From NCBI RefSeq assembly GCF_014647635.1, contig NZ_BMPO01000001.1:682001-746000 (forward strand): DNA of 64,000 bases, written 5' to 3'. A program made the translations under genes and the position numbers. Positions within the stretch are counted from its first letter, which is position 1. Each line of letters starts with the position of its first letter. Below the pieces are notes generated by a model. It worked only from the letters and a program-made list of their open reading frames with translations. It searched no databases and was not told where the DNA came from. Of this stretch, positions 35,681 through 45,700 are shown in pieces. This stretch comes from Pseudomonas matsuisoli (GTDB taxonomy: Bacteria; Pseudomonadota; Gammaproteobacteria; Pseudomonadales; Pseudomonadaceae).

Positions 35681-37198
35681 TCACTCCAGGCTCGCACCGT
35701 AGCCAAAACCGGCCACCGGCGTCGCGGCCGTCTCGACCCATACACTCTTGACCTCGCTGTATTCACGCAAGGCGTCCAGGCCCGACGAGCGGCCATAGCC
35801 GCTCTCGCCGTAACCGCCGAATGGCGAGCTGACGTGAATCGTCTTGTAGCCATTGACCCAGAACGTACCAGCGCGAACGGCCCGTGCAACGCGATGAGCG
35901 CGGCCAACATCACGTGTCCAGACTGCACCAGCGAGGCCGAAGCGGCTGTCATTGGCGATGCGGATAGCGTCGGCTTCATCTTTGAACGGAATGGCAACGA
36001 CCACGGGACCGAAGATTTCTTCTTGCGCACAGGCCAGCGCGTTGTCACCCGCTAATACCGTCGGATTCACGTAGTAGCCAGCGCCTGCGGGCAGCGGCTC
36101 GACGCCGTTTTCCACGTGCTTGGCACCATCGCCGAGCGCGGCTTCGACCATGCGCTTCACATGGGTGTACTGCTTGGCGTTATGGATCGGGCCGATCTGG
36201 GTTTCTGGATCGGACGGATCGCCCACCTTGAACTGGCTGGCCGCGCGCGCCACTGCCTGGATGAAGCGCTCGTAGACGGACTCCTGCACCAGCAAACGCG
36301 AGCCCGATACGCAGCTCTGCCCGGCACCGGAGAAAATCGCGGCCTGCGCGCCCTTCACGGCGAGGTCCAGGTCTGCGTCGTCGAAGACGATATTGGCTGA
36401 CTTGCCGCCCAGCTCCAGTACCACTGGAATGCAGCGCTGTGCGGCGGCCGCGGCGATGTGGCGTCCGGTCGCGGGCGAGCCGACGAAGACGACCTTGCGG
36501 ATATCAGCCTTCGCGATGACCTGCTGGCCCACAGTGTGGCCGTAGCCCGCGAGGACGTTGACCAAGCCTTTCGGCGCACCCGCGCGCTCAACCAGCACAC
36601 CGAGCAGCAGCGACGTGACCGGGGTCAGCTCGGAAGGCTTGAGGATCACCGCGTTACCGGCTGTGATCGCCGGCGCGATCTGCCAGCCGCCGGTGAAGAT
36701 CGGCGCGTTCCACGGAGTGATCTGCAACACGGTACCCAGTGGTTCATAGGTCACGTAATTGAGGTGTGTAGTCGGCACCGGAATGACTTCGCCGTGCAGC
36801 TTGTCGGCCCAGCCGGCGTAGTACTCGAACATCTCCGCGACCTTGATCACCTCGACACGGGCATCACGGATCGGCTTGTTGGACGTCACCGATTCCAGCA
36901 CCGCCAGCGTTTCGGCCTCTTCGCGGATCAACGCGCCGATGCGGTAGATAATTCGCCCGCGCGCCTGCGCCGTCAGTGCGTTCCATTCGACGCGGGCCCG
37001 CTTCGCAGCGTCATCGGCCAGGGTGACGACGGACGCGTCCGCGTCCGGGTATTCATAGGCGACGCTGTCGTCATGGGCGTTACGGACGGTGATGGACTCG
37101 CCCTTACCGTCGACGAAGCGGCCATCGACATAGCTCGCCACCTGATTCCGGTCACCCCAGAACTCTTTCAGCAGTGCCAGTACCTGATCATTGTTCAT
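35681..37198 (-). CDS. NAD(P)-dependent aldehyde dehydrogenase
   Basis: Aldehyde oxidation enzyme of 505 residues. Motifs: PWNAPIFTGGWQIAPAITAGNAVILKPSE, cofactor GSPATGRHI, general base Glu262 in VLELGGKSANIVF, catalytic Cys296 in GQSCVSGSR, and QEEIFGPVV near residue 390. The branch is that of betaine-aldehyde or gamma-glutamylaminoaldehyde type, but the class cannot be set by eye. It lies between the beta-hydroxyacid dehydrogenase and the M20 enzyme with 2-3-base gaps. GGGGGAATGACGG precedes the ATG. Confidence 0.9.
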   Translation of the reverse strand: MNNDQVLALLKEFWGDRNQVASYVDGRFVDGKGESITVRNAHDDSVAYEYPDADASVVTLADDAAKRARVEWNALTAQARGRIIYRIGALIREEAETLAVLESVTSNKPIRDARVEVIKVAEMFEYYAGWADKLHGEVIPVPTTHLNYVTYEPLGTVLQITPWNAPIFTGGWQIAPAITAGNAVILKPSELTPVTSLLLGVLVERAGAPKGLVNVLAGYGHTVGQQVIAKADIRKVVFVGSPATGRHIAAAAAQRCIPVVLELGGKSANIVFDDADLDLAVKGAQAAIFSGAGQSCVSGSRLLVQESVYERFIQAVARAASQFKVGDPSDPETQIGPIHNAKQYTHVKRMVEAALGDGAKHVENGVEPLPAGAGYYVNPTVLAGDNALACAQEEIFGPVVVAIPFKDEADAIRIANDSRFGLAGAVWTRDVGRAHRVARAVRAGTFWVNGYKTIHVSSPFGGYGESGYGRSSGLDALREYSEVKSVWVETAATPVAGFGYGASLE

Positions 37199-37201
37199 CC
37201 G

Positions 37202-38092
37202 TCATTCCCCCTTGCCGAACAGCTGTTCGTCAGTGCGCTGCACGATGCAGCAGAAATCGTCGCTATCCGGTAGCGTCTCGGCGCTGGCGGCCCAGGCCTC
37301 AGCAGTAGCGGCCGCCAGCGGTAGATCGAGGCCGAGTTCGGCGATCAGATCCTTGGCGAGGCCGACATCCTTGCGCATCAGGCCCATGGTGAAGCCGGAG
37401 TTGTAGGCTTTGTTCAGCACCCAGGTCGGGAACATGCCCTGGCTGGCCCCGCTACGACCCGAACCGGCATTAATGCCTTCGATGAGTTTCTCGGGAGAGA
37501 CGCCGGCCTTGGCCGCCATGGAAACCGCTTCCGCGGTGGTGATGAGATGCGCAGCCGCCAACAGGTTGTTGGCGATCTTGGCGATGTTGCCGGCACCGAC
37601 GTCACCGACGTGCACGCGAGTGGTACTCATGGCTTCCAGTACGGGCATGACCTTGGTCAGCGCTTCTTCACAACCACCGATGACCATGGTCATGGTGCCA
37701 GCGGCTGCACCTGCCGGACCGCCTGAAACGGGCGCGTCGAGGAAATCGGCGCCGTTCTCGGCGAAGACGGCGGCCACCTTGCGGCTGGTATCCGGTGTGG
37801 ACGTCGTGGTGTCTACGATGACCGCACCGGCCTTGACCAGCCTCGCCAGGCCTTTCTCACCCAGGCAAACGGCTTCGACATGCTCGGCCTTGGGCAGCGA
37901 CAGCACGATCACTTCGCAACGGGCGGCGAGATCTTGCAGCCCCTCGGCAAGACTCACGCCCTCTGCAGCAACGCGACTACGCGCCAGTTCGGAAGGGTCC
38001 AGTCCAATTACGCTCACACCCTTGCGTGCCAGCGTAATCGCCATGTTCCCACCCATGTTGCCAAGTCCGATGACGCCTACGTTCAACCCCAT
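37202..38092 (-). CDS. Beta-hydroxyacid dehydrogenase (HIBADH/GarR family)
   Basis: NAD(P)-dependent oxidoreductase of 296 residues, family of 3-hydroxyisobutyrate dehydrogenase and tartronate semialdehyde reductase. The cofactor motif is VGVIGLGNMGGNMA near the N-terminus; the substrate motif is DAPVSGGPAGAAAGT near 119 and the catalytic Lys172 in GAGNIAKIANN. The last Cys pair (DDFCCIVQ) is unusual but not key. The start at 38092 has GGGGAAGG upstream. It is the first gene of the three-gene operon and 88 bases from the second copy of the shared LysR element. Likely substrate is a short hydroxyacid or its semialdehyde. Confidence 0.88.
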   Translation of the reverse strand: MGLNVGVIGLGNMGGNMAITLARKGVSVIGLDPSELARSRVAAEGVSLAEGLQDLAARCEVIVLSLPKAEHVEAVCLGEKGLARLVKAGAVIVDTTTSTPDTSRKVAAVFAENGADFLDAPVSGGPAGAAAGTMTMVIGGCEEALTKVMPVLEAMSTTRVHVGDVGAGNIAKIANNLLAAAHLITTAEAVSMAAKAGVSPEKLIEGINAGSGRSGASQGMFPTWVLNKAYNSGFTMGLMRKDVGLAKDLIAELGLDLPLAAATAEAWAASAETLPDSDDFCCIVQRTDEQLFGKGE

Positions 38093-38179
38093 GACCTTCC
38101 CCCCGGATCGGTGATCACCGCACGTCCAGAGAGGGCGTGCGTTCTTCGACCGAGTATGGGGAGGCTCAGGCATCACCTC

Positions 38180-38227
38180 CAATAAAGGATTCGGACTTTT
38201 TTGTTGCGTGGATGGCAACGCTGATCG
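38180..38227. promoter_or_regulatory. LysR-type box, second copy of the shared 48-bp element
   Basis: Contains GTTGC-N7-GCAAC (38203-38219), that is GTT-N11-AAC, within the same CAATAA...CTGATCG stretch as 33328-33375. It stands 88-135 bases before the dehydrogenase start, a usual place for LysR activation. The other bases of the 360-base gap hold a lone decayed REP (GTAGGAGCCAGCCGGGCTGC at 38313) and the hairpin below. Confidence 0.68.
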
Positions 38228-38405
38228 TTGCCGATACCGACCAATGTTTCGTGAATTGAAGCCCTAGGTTCAATGGTCAGAAGGGTTCCTCGAAGGGCAG
38301 GCGCTCTGCACCTGTAGGAGCCAGCCGGGCTGCGACCAGTATGATGGCGATCGATTTTGTAATACGGGTTACACCCGCACTACGACCGGCCTTGAGCTGA
38401 GACGC

Positions 38406-38433
38406 CCGGGATGCATTGCGCATCCCGGTTTTT
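38406..38433. terminator. Hairpin with T-run between the two minus-strand units
   Basis: Stem CCGGGATGC / GCATCCCGG, loop ATTGC, then TTTTT on the plus strand. It follows the minus-strand aminotransferase gene, but the T-run has plus-strand polarity, so its role is unclear. Confidence 0.45.
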
Positions 38434-38452
38434 GCGTCGGCGTTAAGCCTGC

Positions 38453-39646
38453 TTAGACGAGCCCAGCCTTCAGCGCTGCGGCAAGCTCATCGAGGCGATC
38501 TGCGGACAGACCGGAGACGTTGATACGTCCGCTGCCGACTAAATACACACCGGAGGTTTCACGTATGCGCAGGACGTACTCCGGTGTCATGCCTAGGCTC
38601 GAGAACATGCCCTTTTGTACGGCCAAACTCTGGAACGGCTCGAACGCGTCGATCGCTTTCAGCGCATCGCACAGGCCATTACGCAAGCTGTTGATGCGCT
38701 CGCACATCTCGTTAAGCTCGGCGAGCCAGCTTGCTTTCAAGGCACCGTCGCCAAGAATATGCGTGACGATCTGCCCCCCATGGGACGGAGGCATCGACCA
38801 CAGGCTGCGCGCGCTGTCGATCACTTGTGAGCGAACGGCGGCCAGCGTCTTGGTGCTGTCGCTGCTGATCAGCAACGCGCCGGTGCGCTCGCGGTAGATG
38901 CCGAAGTTCTTCGAGCAGGAAACGCTGGCCAGCACTTCCGGCAACGCATCGCAGAACAACCGCAGCGACCACGCATCTTCATCGAGACCGTCGCCAAAGC
39001 CCTGGTACGCCATGTCGAACAAGGGCAGGACGCCCTTGGCTTTCACCGCGTCGAGAATGGCGTGCCACTGTTCGCGGGTCGGGTCGATTCCTGTGGGGTT
39101 GTGGCAGCACGCGTGCAACAGAACGGCATCGCCCGTATTCAGCTCGGAAATACCGGCCAACAGCGCTTCAAGATTGAAGGTGCCATCCTCTCGCAAATGC
39201 GCGCAGGTGCTGACATTGAGCCCGACACGCTCGAAGATCGGCTGGTGAATCGGCCAGGTCGGTACGCCCACCAACACCGTTTTCACCGCAGTACGGGTCA
39301 GGAACTCCGCCATCAGCCGTAGTCCACCCGTACCACCGGGGGTCTGGATCGCAGCGTAACGCTCACCCACGAGAGACGCAGCAGAGGCGCCAAGCGCGAT
39401 GGGAACGATGGCGTTTTCGAAACCAGGAACGCCCGCCGTACTGACATACGCCTTGCTACTCTCGTTTTCCAGCAACCAGGCCTCGGCAGCTTTGACTGAT
39501 TTCAGTACAGGCGTGCGGCCTTGCGGATCTTTGTAAATGCCCACGCCCAGGTCCATCTTGCTGGCGCGGGTATCGTTGGCATACAGCGCGACAAGGCCGA
39601 GGATAGGGTCGTCTGGCAACTGCGCCAGGTGATCGAAAACAGGCAT
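38453..39646 (-). CDS. Class I PLP-dependent aromatic/aspartate aminotransferase
   Basis: Fold-type I aminotransferase of 397 residues, similar to AspC/TyrB. It has the tight-dimer motif LGVGIYKDPQGRTPVLKSVKAAE near residue 33, GGTGGLR near 104, HNPTGIDPTREQW near 182, DMAYQGFGDG near 211, PLP Lys246 in SVSCSKNFGIYRERTG, and a C-terminal arginine in SGRINVSGL. It has its own ATG at 39646 with a weak GAG site. It may be the PhhC-type tyrosine aminotransferase; amino-donor specificity cannot be told. It stands alone, upstream of the dehydrogenase operon but with its own gap. Confidence 0.9.
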   Translation of the reverse strand: MPVFDHLAQLPDDPILGLVALYANDTRASKMDLGVGIYKDPQGRTPVLKSVKAAEAWLLENESSKAYVSTAGVPGFENAIVPIALGASAASLVGERYAAIQTPGGTGGLRLMAEFLTRTAVKTVLVGVPTWPIHQPIFERVGLNVSTCAHLREDGTFNLEALLAGISELNTGDAVLLHACCHNPTGIDPTREQWHAILDAVKAKGVLPLFDMAYQGFGDGLDEDAWSLRLFCDALPEVLASVSCSKNFGIYRERTGALLISSDSTKTLAAVRSQVIDSARSLWSMPPSHGGQIVTHILGDGALKASWLAELNEMCERINSLRNGLCDALKAIDAFEPFQSLAVQKGMFSSLGMTPEYVLRIRETSGVYLVGSGRINVSGLSADRLDELAAALKAGLV

Positions 39647-39810
39647 GGTTGGCTCTCAGATGAATGCGTTCATTTAGGAGTGGCGGGAACTGGCGCAATG
39701 GTAACGCCAAGAGCCGCATGGTGCGCTAACCGAATAAGCATCGCCAGTCTTTGGGGTGGGGCAAACGGTGGTGGTACCGCCATGCACCGGAAGCAGGACG
39801 TCGCGCTGTG

Positions 39811-39962
39811 GTAGGGGCGACTTTAGTCGCCTTGGCGGCTAAAGCGGTTCGCCGCCCGGCCGCCCCTACAGAAAGCACAGGGCGCGACTGCCGTAGGACG
39901 GGTGCCAACCCGCAGCTTTGTTGTGCATCACAGACATCATCGCGGGCATGACCCGCTCCCAC
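39811..39962. repeat. Mixed REP cluster
   Basis: Inverted pair GTAGGGGCGAC...GCCGCCCCTAC (39811-39869), then GTAGGACGGGTGCCAACCCGC-type copy (39893-39913) and ATCGCGGGCATGACCCGCTC plus CCAC (39939-39962). It fills most of the 371-base gap between the aminotransferase and signalling module. I see no gene here. Confidence 0.75.
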
Positions 39963-40017
39963 AAAGGTGGCGGCGTGGCTGATCTATCCAGAGTGGGCAT
40001 GATGACCGGGCGGCGGT

Positions 40018-41217
40018 TTAGCTCAGTGATAAGTGAAACGGCAGCTCGATGCGGAACGTCGCACCTTCATTAGGTTGGCTGCGTACGGTGATCCGCCCAC
40101 CGTGCGCCTTGACGATTTGGTCGGCGATGAACAGGCCGAGCCCGAGACCGGCCACCTGGGCCGTACTCGACGCCCGCTCGAATTGGCTGAAGATGCGACG
40201 CTGGTCCTCGGCGGAAATGCCGACACCGTTGTCCTGCACCTCAAGCCAGGCGAATCCTTCGCTGGTCCCGGCACGGACCATCACCGGTTTGCCATGCCCG
40301 TAGCGCAGGGCATTGGTCAGCAGGTTCGCCAGGACCTGCTCGATCCGAAACTCATCCCACATCCCCATAATCGGCGACTGGATTTCGCGGACGACTTCGT
40401 TGCCTGACTGTTCGAACTGTGCGGCGAAATTGTCCAGCACCTTTTCCACCAGGTCGGCGAGGTTCAGCGCGGTCGCGCGAATGGACAGCTTGCCGGTACG
40501 AATACGGCTTATGTCGAGCATGTCGTCGATCAAACGCATGAGCCGGCGAATCTGCCGCTCGTCCTTTTCCACCATGGCGTGCAGGCGGTCCAGGGCGAAG
40601 GCATCGAGATTGCCTTTCTCCAGATACAAGCGCCGCAGCTGCACTTCGAGGATCAGCGTATTGAGCGGCGTCTTCAGTTCATGGGAAACCACTGACATGA
40701 AGTCGTCGCGCATGCGGATTGCCCGCTGCAGCTCGCTTTGCGTCGTGCGCAGGTCGACAAGCAGCTGCTCCTGCTCCTGACGGCTACGTTCGAGTTCGCC
40801 CAACTGGGTCTTGAGCAGCTTGCGCTGTCGCCACAGTTCGACGAAGACGTTGACCTTGCTACGCACGGTATGTGCGTCCAGCGGTTTTTGCAGGAAATCG
40901 ACCGCCCCGGATTCGTAACCTTTGAACGCGTAGTTCTGCTCGCGCCCTGCAGCGCTGACGAAAACGATGGGAATGTGCCGGGTCCGCTCGGCGCCGCGCA
41001 TCATTTCTGCTAGCTGGAAGCCGTCCATGCCGGGCATCTGCACATCGAGGATCGCAAGGGCGAACTCGTGGCGAAGCAGGAGCTCCAGCGCCTCCTCGCC
41101 CGACTCGGCCTGGAAGACCTCCGTGACATCGCTACGCACCAGCGCTTCGAGCGCCAGCAGGTTTTCTGGCAGGTCATCGACGATCAGCAGTTTGGCGGGC
41201 TCTATCGTGGGATACAT
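40018..41217 (-). CDS. Receiver-histidine kinase fusion protein
   Basis: A soluble two-component protein of 399 residues with a receiver in front. The receiver (1-125) has Asp58 in LAILDVQMPGMDG. A short coiled coil (about 125-165) joins it to HisKA with His179 in MSVVSHELKTPLN and an ATPase domain with LTNALRYGHGKPV, DNGVGISAEDQRRIFSQFERA and GLGLGLFIADQI. No membrane segment. It is the last gene of the minus-strand module; CheB ends four bases before its start. It could receive phosphate from the hybrid kinase and pass it on or act as a phosphatase; no DNA-binding domain exists in the module. Confidence 0.9.
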   Translation of the reverse strand: MYPTIEPAKLLIVDDLPENLLALEALVRSDVTEVFQAESGEEALELLLRHEFALAILDVQMPGMDGFQLAEMMRGAERTRHIPIVFVSAAGREQNYAFKGYESGAVDFLQKPLDAHTVRSKVNVFVELWRQRKLLKTQLGELERSRQEQEQLLVDLRTTQSELQRAIRMRDDFMSVVSHELKTPLNTLILEVQLRRLYLEKGNLDAFALDRLHAMVEKDERQIRRLMRLIDDMLDISRIRTGKLSIRATALNLADLVEKVLDNFAAQFEQSGNEVVREIQSPIMGMWDEFRIEQVLANLLTNALRYGHGKPVMVRAGTSEGFAWLEVQDNGVGISAEDQRRIFSQFERASSTAQVAGLGLGLFIADQIVKAHGGRITVRSQPNEGATFRIELPFHLSLS

Positions 41218-41220
41218 GGG

Positions 41221-41814
41221 TCAACAATCCAGTTGCAACAGCAATTCACGTAATCCCGCCAGCGGCAGGACATGATGGGGGGTGAACAACGCCAGCGCCG
41301 AGCGCGGCATGGTATCGACCTGGGCTTCCGCCGGATCTTGAACGAGCGCCAAACCGCCCTGTTCGGCAATGTGGCGCAAACCAGCGGCGCCATCAGCATT
41401 AGCCCCGGTCAACAATACTCCGGCCAGGGCCGGGCCCCAGGTATCCGCCGCGCTTTCAAACAGTGCATCGATGGCAGGCCGGGAAAAATGTACTCGCGGA
41501 TCAATGCTCAGCGAAAAATGCCGATTGGTTTCGACCAATAGATGATAGCCGGGTGGTGCGAAATACAAGCAGCCGGACTCTATCGGCATCTTGTCGTTCG
41601 CTTCCTTCACGCGCAGGGCCAGCTTGCGATCGAAGATCACCGCCAGCTGGCTCGCCACGCCTTCCGGTATGTGCTGCACCACGATCAGCGGCAACCCGTA
41701 ATCAGTGGGAAAACCCTCCAGCAGCACGCTGAGCGCATCAAGGCCTCCGGCGGACACGCCAATCACCACGGCCTCGACACGCGCGTATGGACGGTGGATG
41801 TGTTCGTTGTTCAT
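41221..41814 (-). CDS. CheB-type methylesterase domain protein without receiver
   Basis: Methylesterase of 197 residues that covers only the catalytic half of CheB. Ser21 in GVSAGGLDAL, His48 in VVQHIPEG and Asp141 in TGANADGAAG form the expected triad. The regulatory receiver domain is missing. It shares a four-base overlap with the CheR gene. No chemoreceptor or CheA/CheW gene is in this module, so its targets may be the large hybrid kinase or a remote receptor. Confidence 0.9.
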   Translation of the reverse strand: MNNEHIHRPYARVEAVVIGVSAGGLDALSVLLEGFPTDYGLPLIVVQHIPEGVASQLAVIFDRKLALRVKEANDKMPIESGCLYFAPPGYHLLVETNRHFSLSIDPRVHFSRPAIDALFESAADTWGPALAGVLLTGANADGAAGLRHIAEQGGLALVQDPAEAQVDTMPRSALALFTPHHVLPLAGLRELLLQLDC

Positions 41815-42635
41815 CGCTTGCGGAAGATCCTTTCGGCGCGCGCAATGGGTTCGAACGCGCCCGCGTGCTGCCCGAAATCGAGGCTCTCCTTGCTGCCAAG
41901 CCCCAAGAAGCCACGGTGACCGAGCGACTCATGAAACAATCCGACCGCGCGGTCCTGCAGCCCCCGGTTGAAGTAGATCAGGACATTGCGACAAGAGATG
42001 AATTGGGTCTCCGCAAAGACGCTATCGGTGGCGAGGCTGTGATCGGCAAAGGTCACCCGTTCGCGTAGACGCTTGTCCATGAGCACGGCATCGTAGGCGG
42101 CCGTGTAGTAGTCGGAAAAACTGTGCTTGCCCCCAGAACGTTGATAGTTCTCGGTAAACAAGCGAACGCTGTCCGTGGCGTAGACACCCTGCCGGGCTTT
42201 TTCCAGCGAGCGCGGATTGATGTCGGTCGCGTAGATGTGCGCCCGCGACAGCAACCCCTCCTCCTCGAGCAGGATGGCCATCGAATACACCTCTTCGCCG
42301 GTGCTACAACCGGCAATCCAGATGTTCAGCGAAGGATAGGTGCGCAACAGCGGCACCACCTGCTCACGCAACGCCCGGTAGTACTCCGGGTCGCGAAACA
42401 TTTCGCTTACCGGGATCGTCAGGTACTGCAACACCGCCATGAACGTGTCGGGTTCGTGCAGCACCCGACCTTGGAGTTCCGACACGCTATGGCACTCCAG
42501 CGCCCGTACCGCCTGCACGACGCGGCGCTTCATGGACGCCATCGCGTAGTCGCGAAAGTCGTAGCTGTAGCGCAGGTAGATGGCCTCGATCAGTAACTTC
42601 AGTTCGATCTCGAGCACGGGTTCAGCCATGTTCAA
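41811..42635 (-). CDS. CheR-type protein-glutamate methyltransferase
   Basis: SAM-dependent methyltransferase of 274 residues. The small N-terminal all-alpha domain (LIEAIYLRYSYDFRDYAMASMKRRV) precedes the catalytic domain with TIPVSEMFRDPEYYRALREQVVP, the SAM motif IWIAGCSTGEEVYSMA near residue 107, ATDINPRSLEKARQGVY, and CRNVLIYFNRGLQDRAV. No TPR or pentapeptide tail. It overlaps the CheB gene and follows the hybrid kinase by 65 bases. Confidence 0.92.
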   Translation of the reverse strand: MNMAEPVLEIELKLLIEAIYLRYSYDFRDYAMASMKRRVVQAVRALECHSVSELQGRVLHEPDTFMAVLQYLTIPVSEMFRDPEYYRALREQVVPLLRTYPSLNIWIAGCSTGEEVYSMAILLEEEGLLSRAHIYATDINPRSLEKARQGVYATDSVRLFTENYQRSGGKHSFSDYYTAAYDAVLMDKRLRERVTFADHSLATDSVFAETQFISCRNVLIYFNRGLQDRAVGLFHESLGHRGFLGLGSKESLDFGQHAGAFEPIARAERIFRKR

Positions 42636-42700
42636 TCACCCCCTGCGAACGTCGACAAGGCGCGGTTGCATCCGACCCACGTATTGGCCGTGCGCCCCAA

Positions 42701-45700
42701 TCAAAACACTTCCAACTTCGGCAACCAGACGCGGATGAGCGAGAACAAACGATCCAGATCGATCGGCTTGGCCAGGTAGTCATTGGCCCCGGCCCGCAGG
42801 CAACGGTCCTGATCGTCCTTCATGGCTTTGGCCGTGACGGCGATGATCGGCAGCCGCTTGAAGCGAGGGTCCTTGCGAATGCGCTCGGTCGCCTCATAAC
42901 CATCCATCTCCGGCATCATGATATCCATCAGCACGAGATCGATCGTCGGCTCTTGATCCAGCTTTTCCAGCGCCTCGATACCGTTGCGGGCGATTTCGAC
43001 CCCGGCGCCCTTGTGCTCCAGCGCACTCGTGAGCGCGAAAATATTTCGCACATCGTCGTCCACCAACAGGATACGCCGGCCCTCGAATGCACGGTCGCGG
43101 TTGCGCACGGTCTTGAGCATGCGCTGGCGCTCCAGCGGCATGTCGGCTTCCACCTTGTGCAAGAACAGCGTGACCTCGTCCAGCAGACGCTCCGGCGAGC
43201 GGGCACCCTTGATGATGATCGAGCGGGAATACTTGAGCAGCTCCGCCTCTTCGTCACGGCTGAGGTTGCGCCCGGTATAGACGATCACCGGCGGGAAGGA
43301 GCAGATGTCCTCCTCGGTCATACGCGCCAGTAACTGACTGCCATCCATGTCCGGGAGCTTGAGGTCGATGATCATGCAATCGAACACGGTGTCCCGAAGC
43401 TGATCCAGGGCCAGGCCACCCAGGCCGACCGCGACGATTTCGATGTCGTCGTCCTCGATCAGGCGGGAAATGCTCTCGCGCTGGAGGTCGTCGTCCTCCA
43501 CCACCAGTACGCGTTTCACCTTTTGCTCCAGCTTCGACTCCAGGCGCGCGAACACGCTCTTGAGATCGTCGCGGCTCACCGGCTTCATGGCATAGCCGAC
43601 AGCGCCCATGTGCAGCGCTGTCTCGCGACGATCCTCGACGGAGCAAATATGAACGGGTATGTGGCGGGTGCGCGCGTTCTCTTTCAAGCGCTCCAACACG
43701 GTCAGGCCCGAATGATCCGGTAGGCGCATGTCCAGCAGGATGGCATCCGGCAGATGACTTTCCGCCAGGCTGAAGCCTTCGTCGGCGCCGTGTGCAACGA
43801 GGCAGTTGTAGTTCAGCTCGTGCGCAAGATCGTAAAGAATCTTCGCGAATTGCGGTTCGTCTTCGATGATCAGCACGCAGCGCCCGCTTGCAGACATACG
43901 CTCGCGGTCATCATCGAACGGCGGCAACGCTGCAGGCGGCTCGGCAACGGCAGAAGCGGGTGGCATCTTCGGCAACGCCGACTGGCGTGGTTCTGGCCGT
44001 GCCGCCGACACCACGGCAGCCGGTGCCGCCGGCTCGCTCGCGTCCACGAAGCGTTGCGGCAGCGCGAGGCTGAAGCGACTGCCCTTGCCGACCTCACTGG
44101 ATACAGTAAGTGTCGCACCCAGGCGATGAGCGAATTCGCGAGAAATCGACAACCCGAGCCCAGTGCCGCCATAGCGGCGATTGGTCGTGCCGTCCGCCTG
44201 CCGGAACGCCTCGAAGACGACGTCCTGCTGCTCCTGCGGAATACCGATGCCAGTGTCCTGCACATGGAACGCGATGTGTCCTTCCGCGGCAGGCTCGATC
44301 TGCAAGCGGACCTCGCCGGCATCCGTAAATTTGATGGCGTTGGAGAGCAGGTTCTTGAGGATCTGCTCAAGGCGCTGAATGTCAGTCTGGATGGTCGGTG
44401 GCAACCCATCGGCGATCTGAATGACCAGATCCAGCGATTTCTGACCGGCCAATGGCGTGAACAGCCCGTTCAGGTTGTCGGCCAGCCGCACAAGGCTTGC
44501 GTCCTCGAGCACGAGTTCGAGTTTGCCTGCTTCGACCTTCGACAGGTCGAGGATGTCGTTGATCAGGGTCAGCAGATCGTTGCCGGCTGAATAGATCGAA
44601 CTGGCGAACTTCACCTGCTCTTCGGTCAGGTTGCCGTCGTCGTTGTCGGCTAGGAGCTTGGCGAGGATCAATGAGCTGTTGAGCGGCGTCCGCAGCTCGT
44701 GGGACATGTTGGCGAGGAACTCGGACTTGTAGCGGCTTGCGCGTTGTAGCTCCTCGGCCCGCGCTTCGAGCATGCGCTGCGCTTCGCCTAGATCACGGTT
44801 GCGCGTGTCGAGTTCGTCACGATGATTCGCCAGGGCGAGTGCCTGCTCGGACAACTGCTCGTTGGTCTGCTCGAGCTCCGCCTGCTGCGCCTCCAGGTTC
44901 GCCTGGGATTCCCTGAGCGCGCTGGATTGCTCTTCGAGCTCCTCGTTGGCGCTGCGCAACTCTTCCTGCTGGACCTGCAACTCCTCGTTCAGTGCCTGGG
45001 TTTCGGACAGGGCCGTCTGCAACTTTTGCCGGTAGTTGGCGCCGCTGATGGCCGCGCCGATGTTCCCGGCCAGCAGCCGCATCAGTTCGCGATCCTGTGA
45101 CTCCAGCGGCCGCAGAAAGCCCAGCTCGATGACACCCATCAGCTCGTTGCCATCGATGATGGGCAGGATCAGCACGGCGTGGGCGTCGCTTTCGCCGACC
45201 GCCGAACTGACCTGCAGGTAGTTCGCGGGAAGGTTTTCCAGCGCCATTGGCCGACGCTCCGACGCCGCTTGGCCGATGAGCCCCTGACCAAATTCCAGAT
45301 GCTCGCGGCGCAACAGCTGTGCCTCATCGAACGCATAGGTAGCGACTCGCCGCAGCCGCCCATTCTCGACGGTATACAGCGCGCCAACGGCGACCTGAAT
45401 CTGCTGGGCGAGGAAGTCGAGCGTGCGATTGCCGACCTCTTCGATGGTGAGCTGGCCAATGAGGTGTTCGGCAAGGGATGCTTCGGCGGTTTGGTACCAG
45501 CTCTGCCGCTGTAGCTCTTGCGCGTTAGCGGCTTCCTTTTGCAGCGAGGTGTTGAACGCTGCAGATAGTGTCAACAGCTCGTGCCGCCCACGGTAGGCGA
45601 TCAATACGTTCAGCAGGAAAATGACTGCAATGAAAATCCCGACGGCGAGTACGGTCATCCACTCGGCAAAATCGACCCGCGCTGCGCGTAGACGCTCCTC

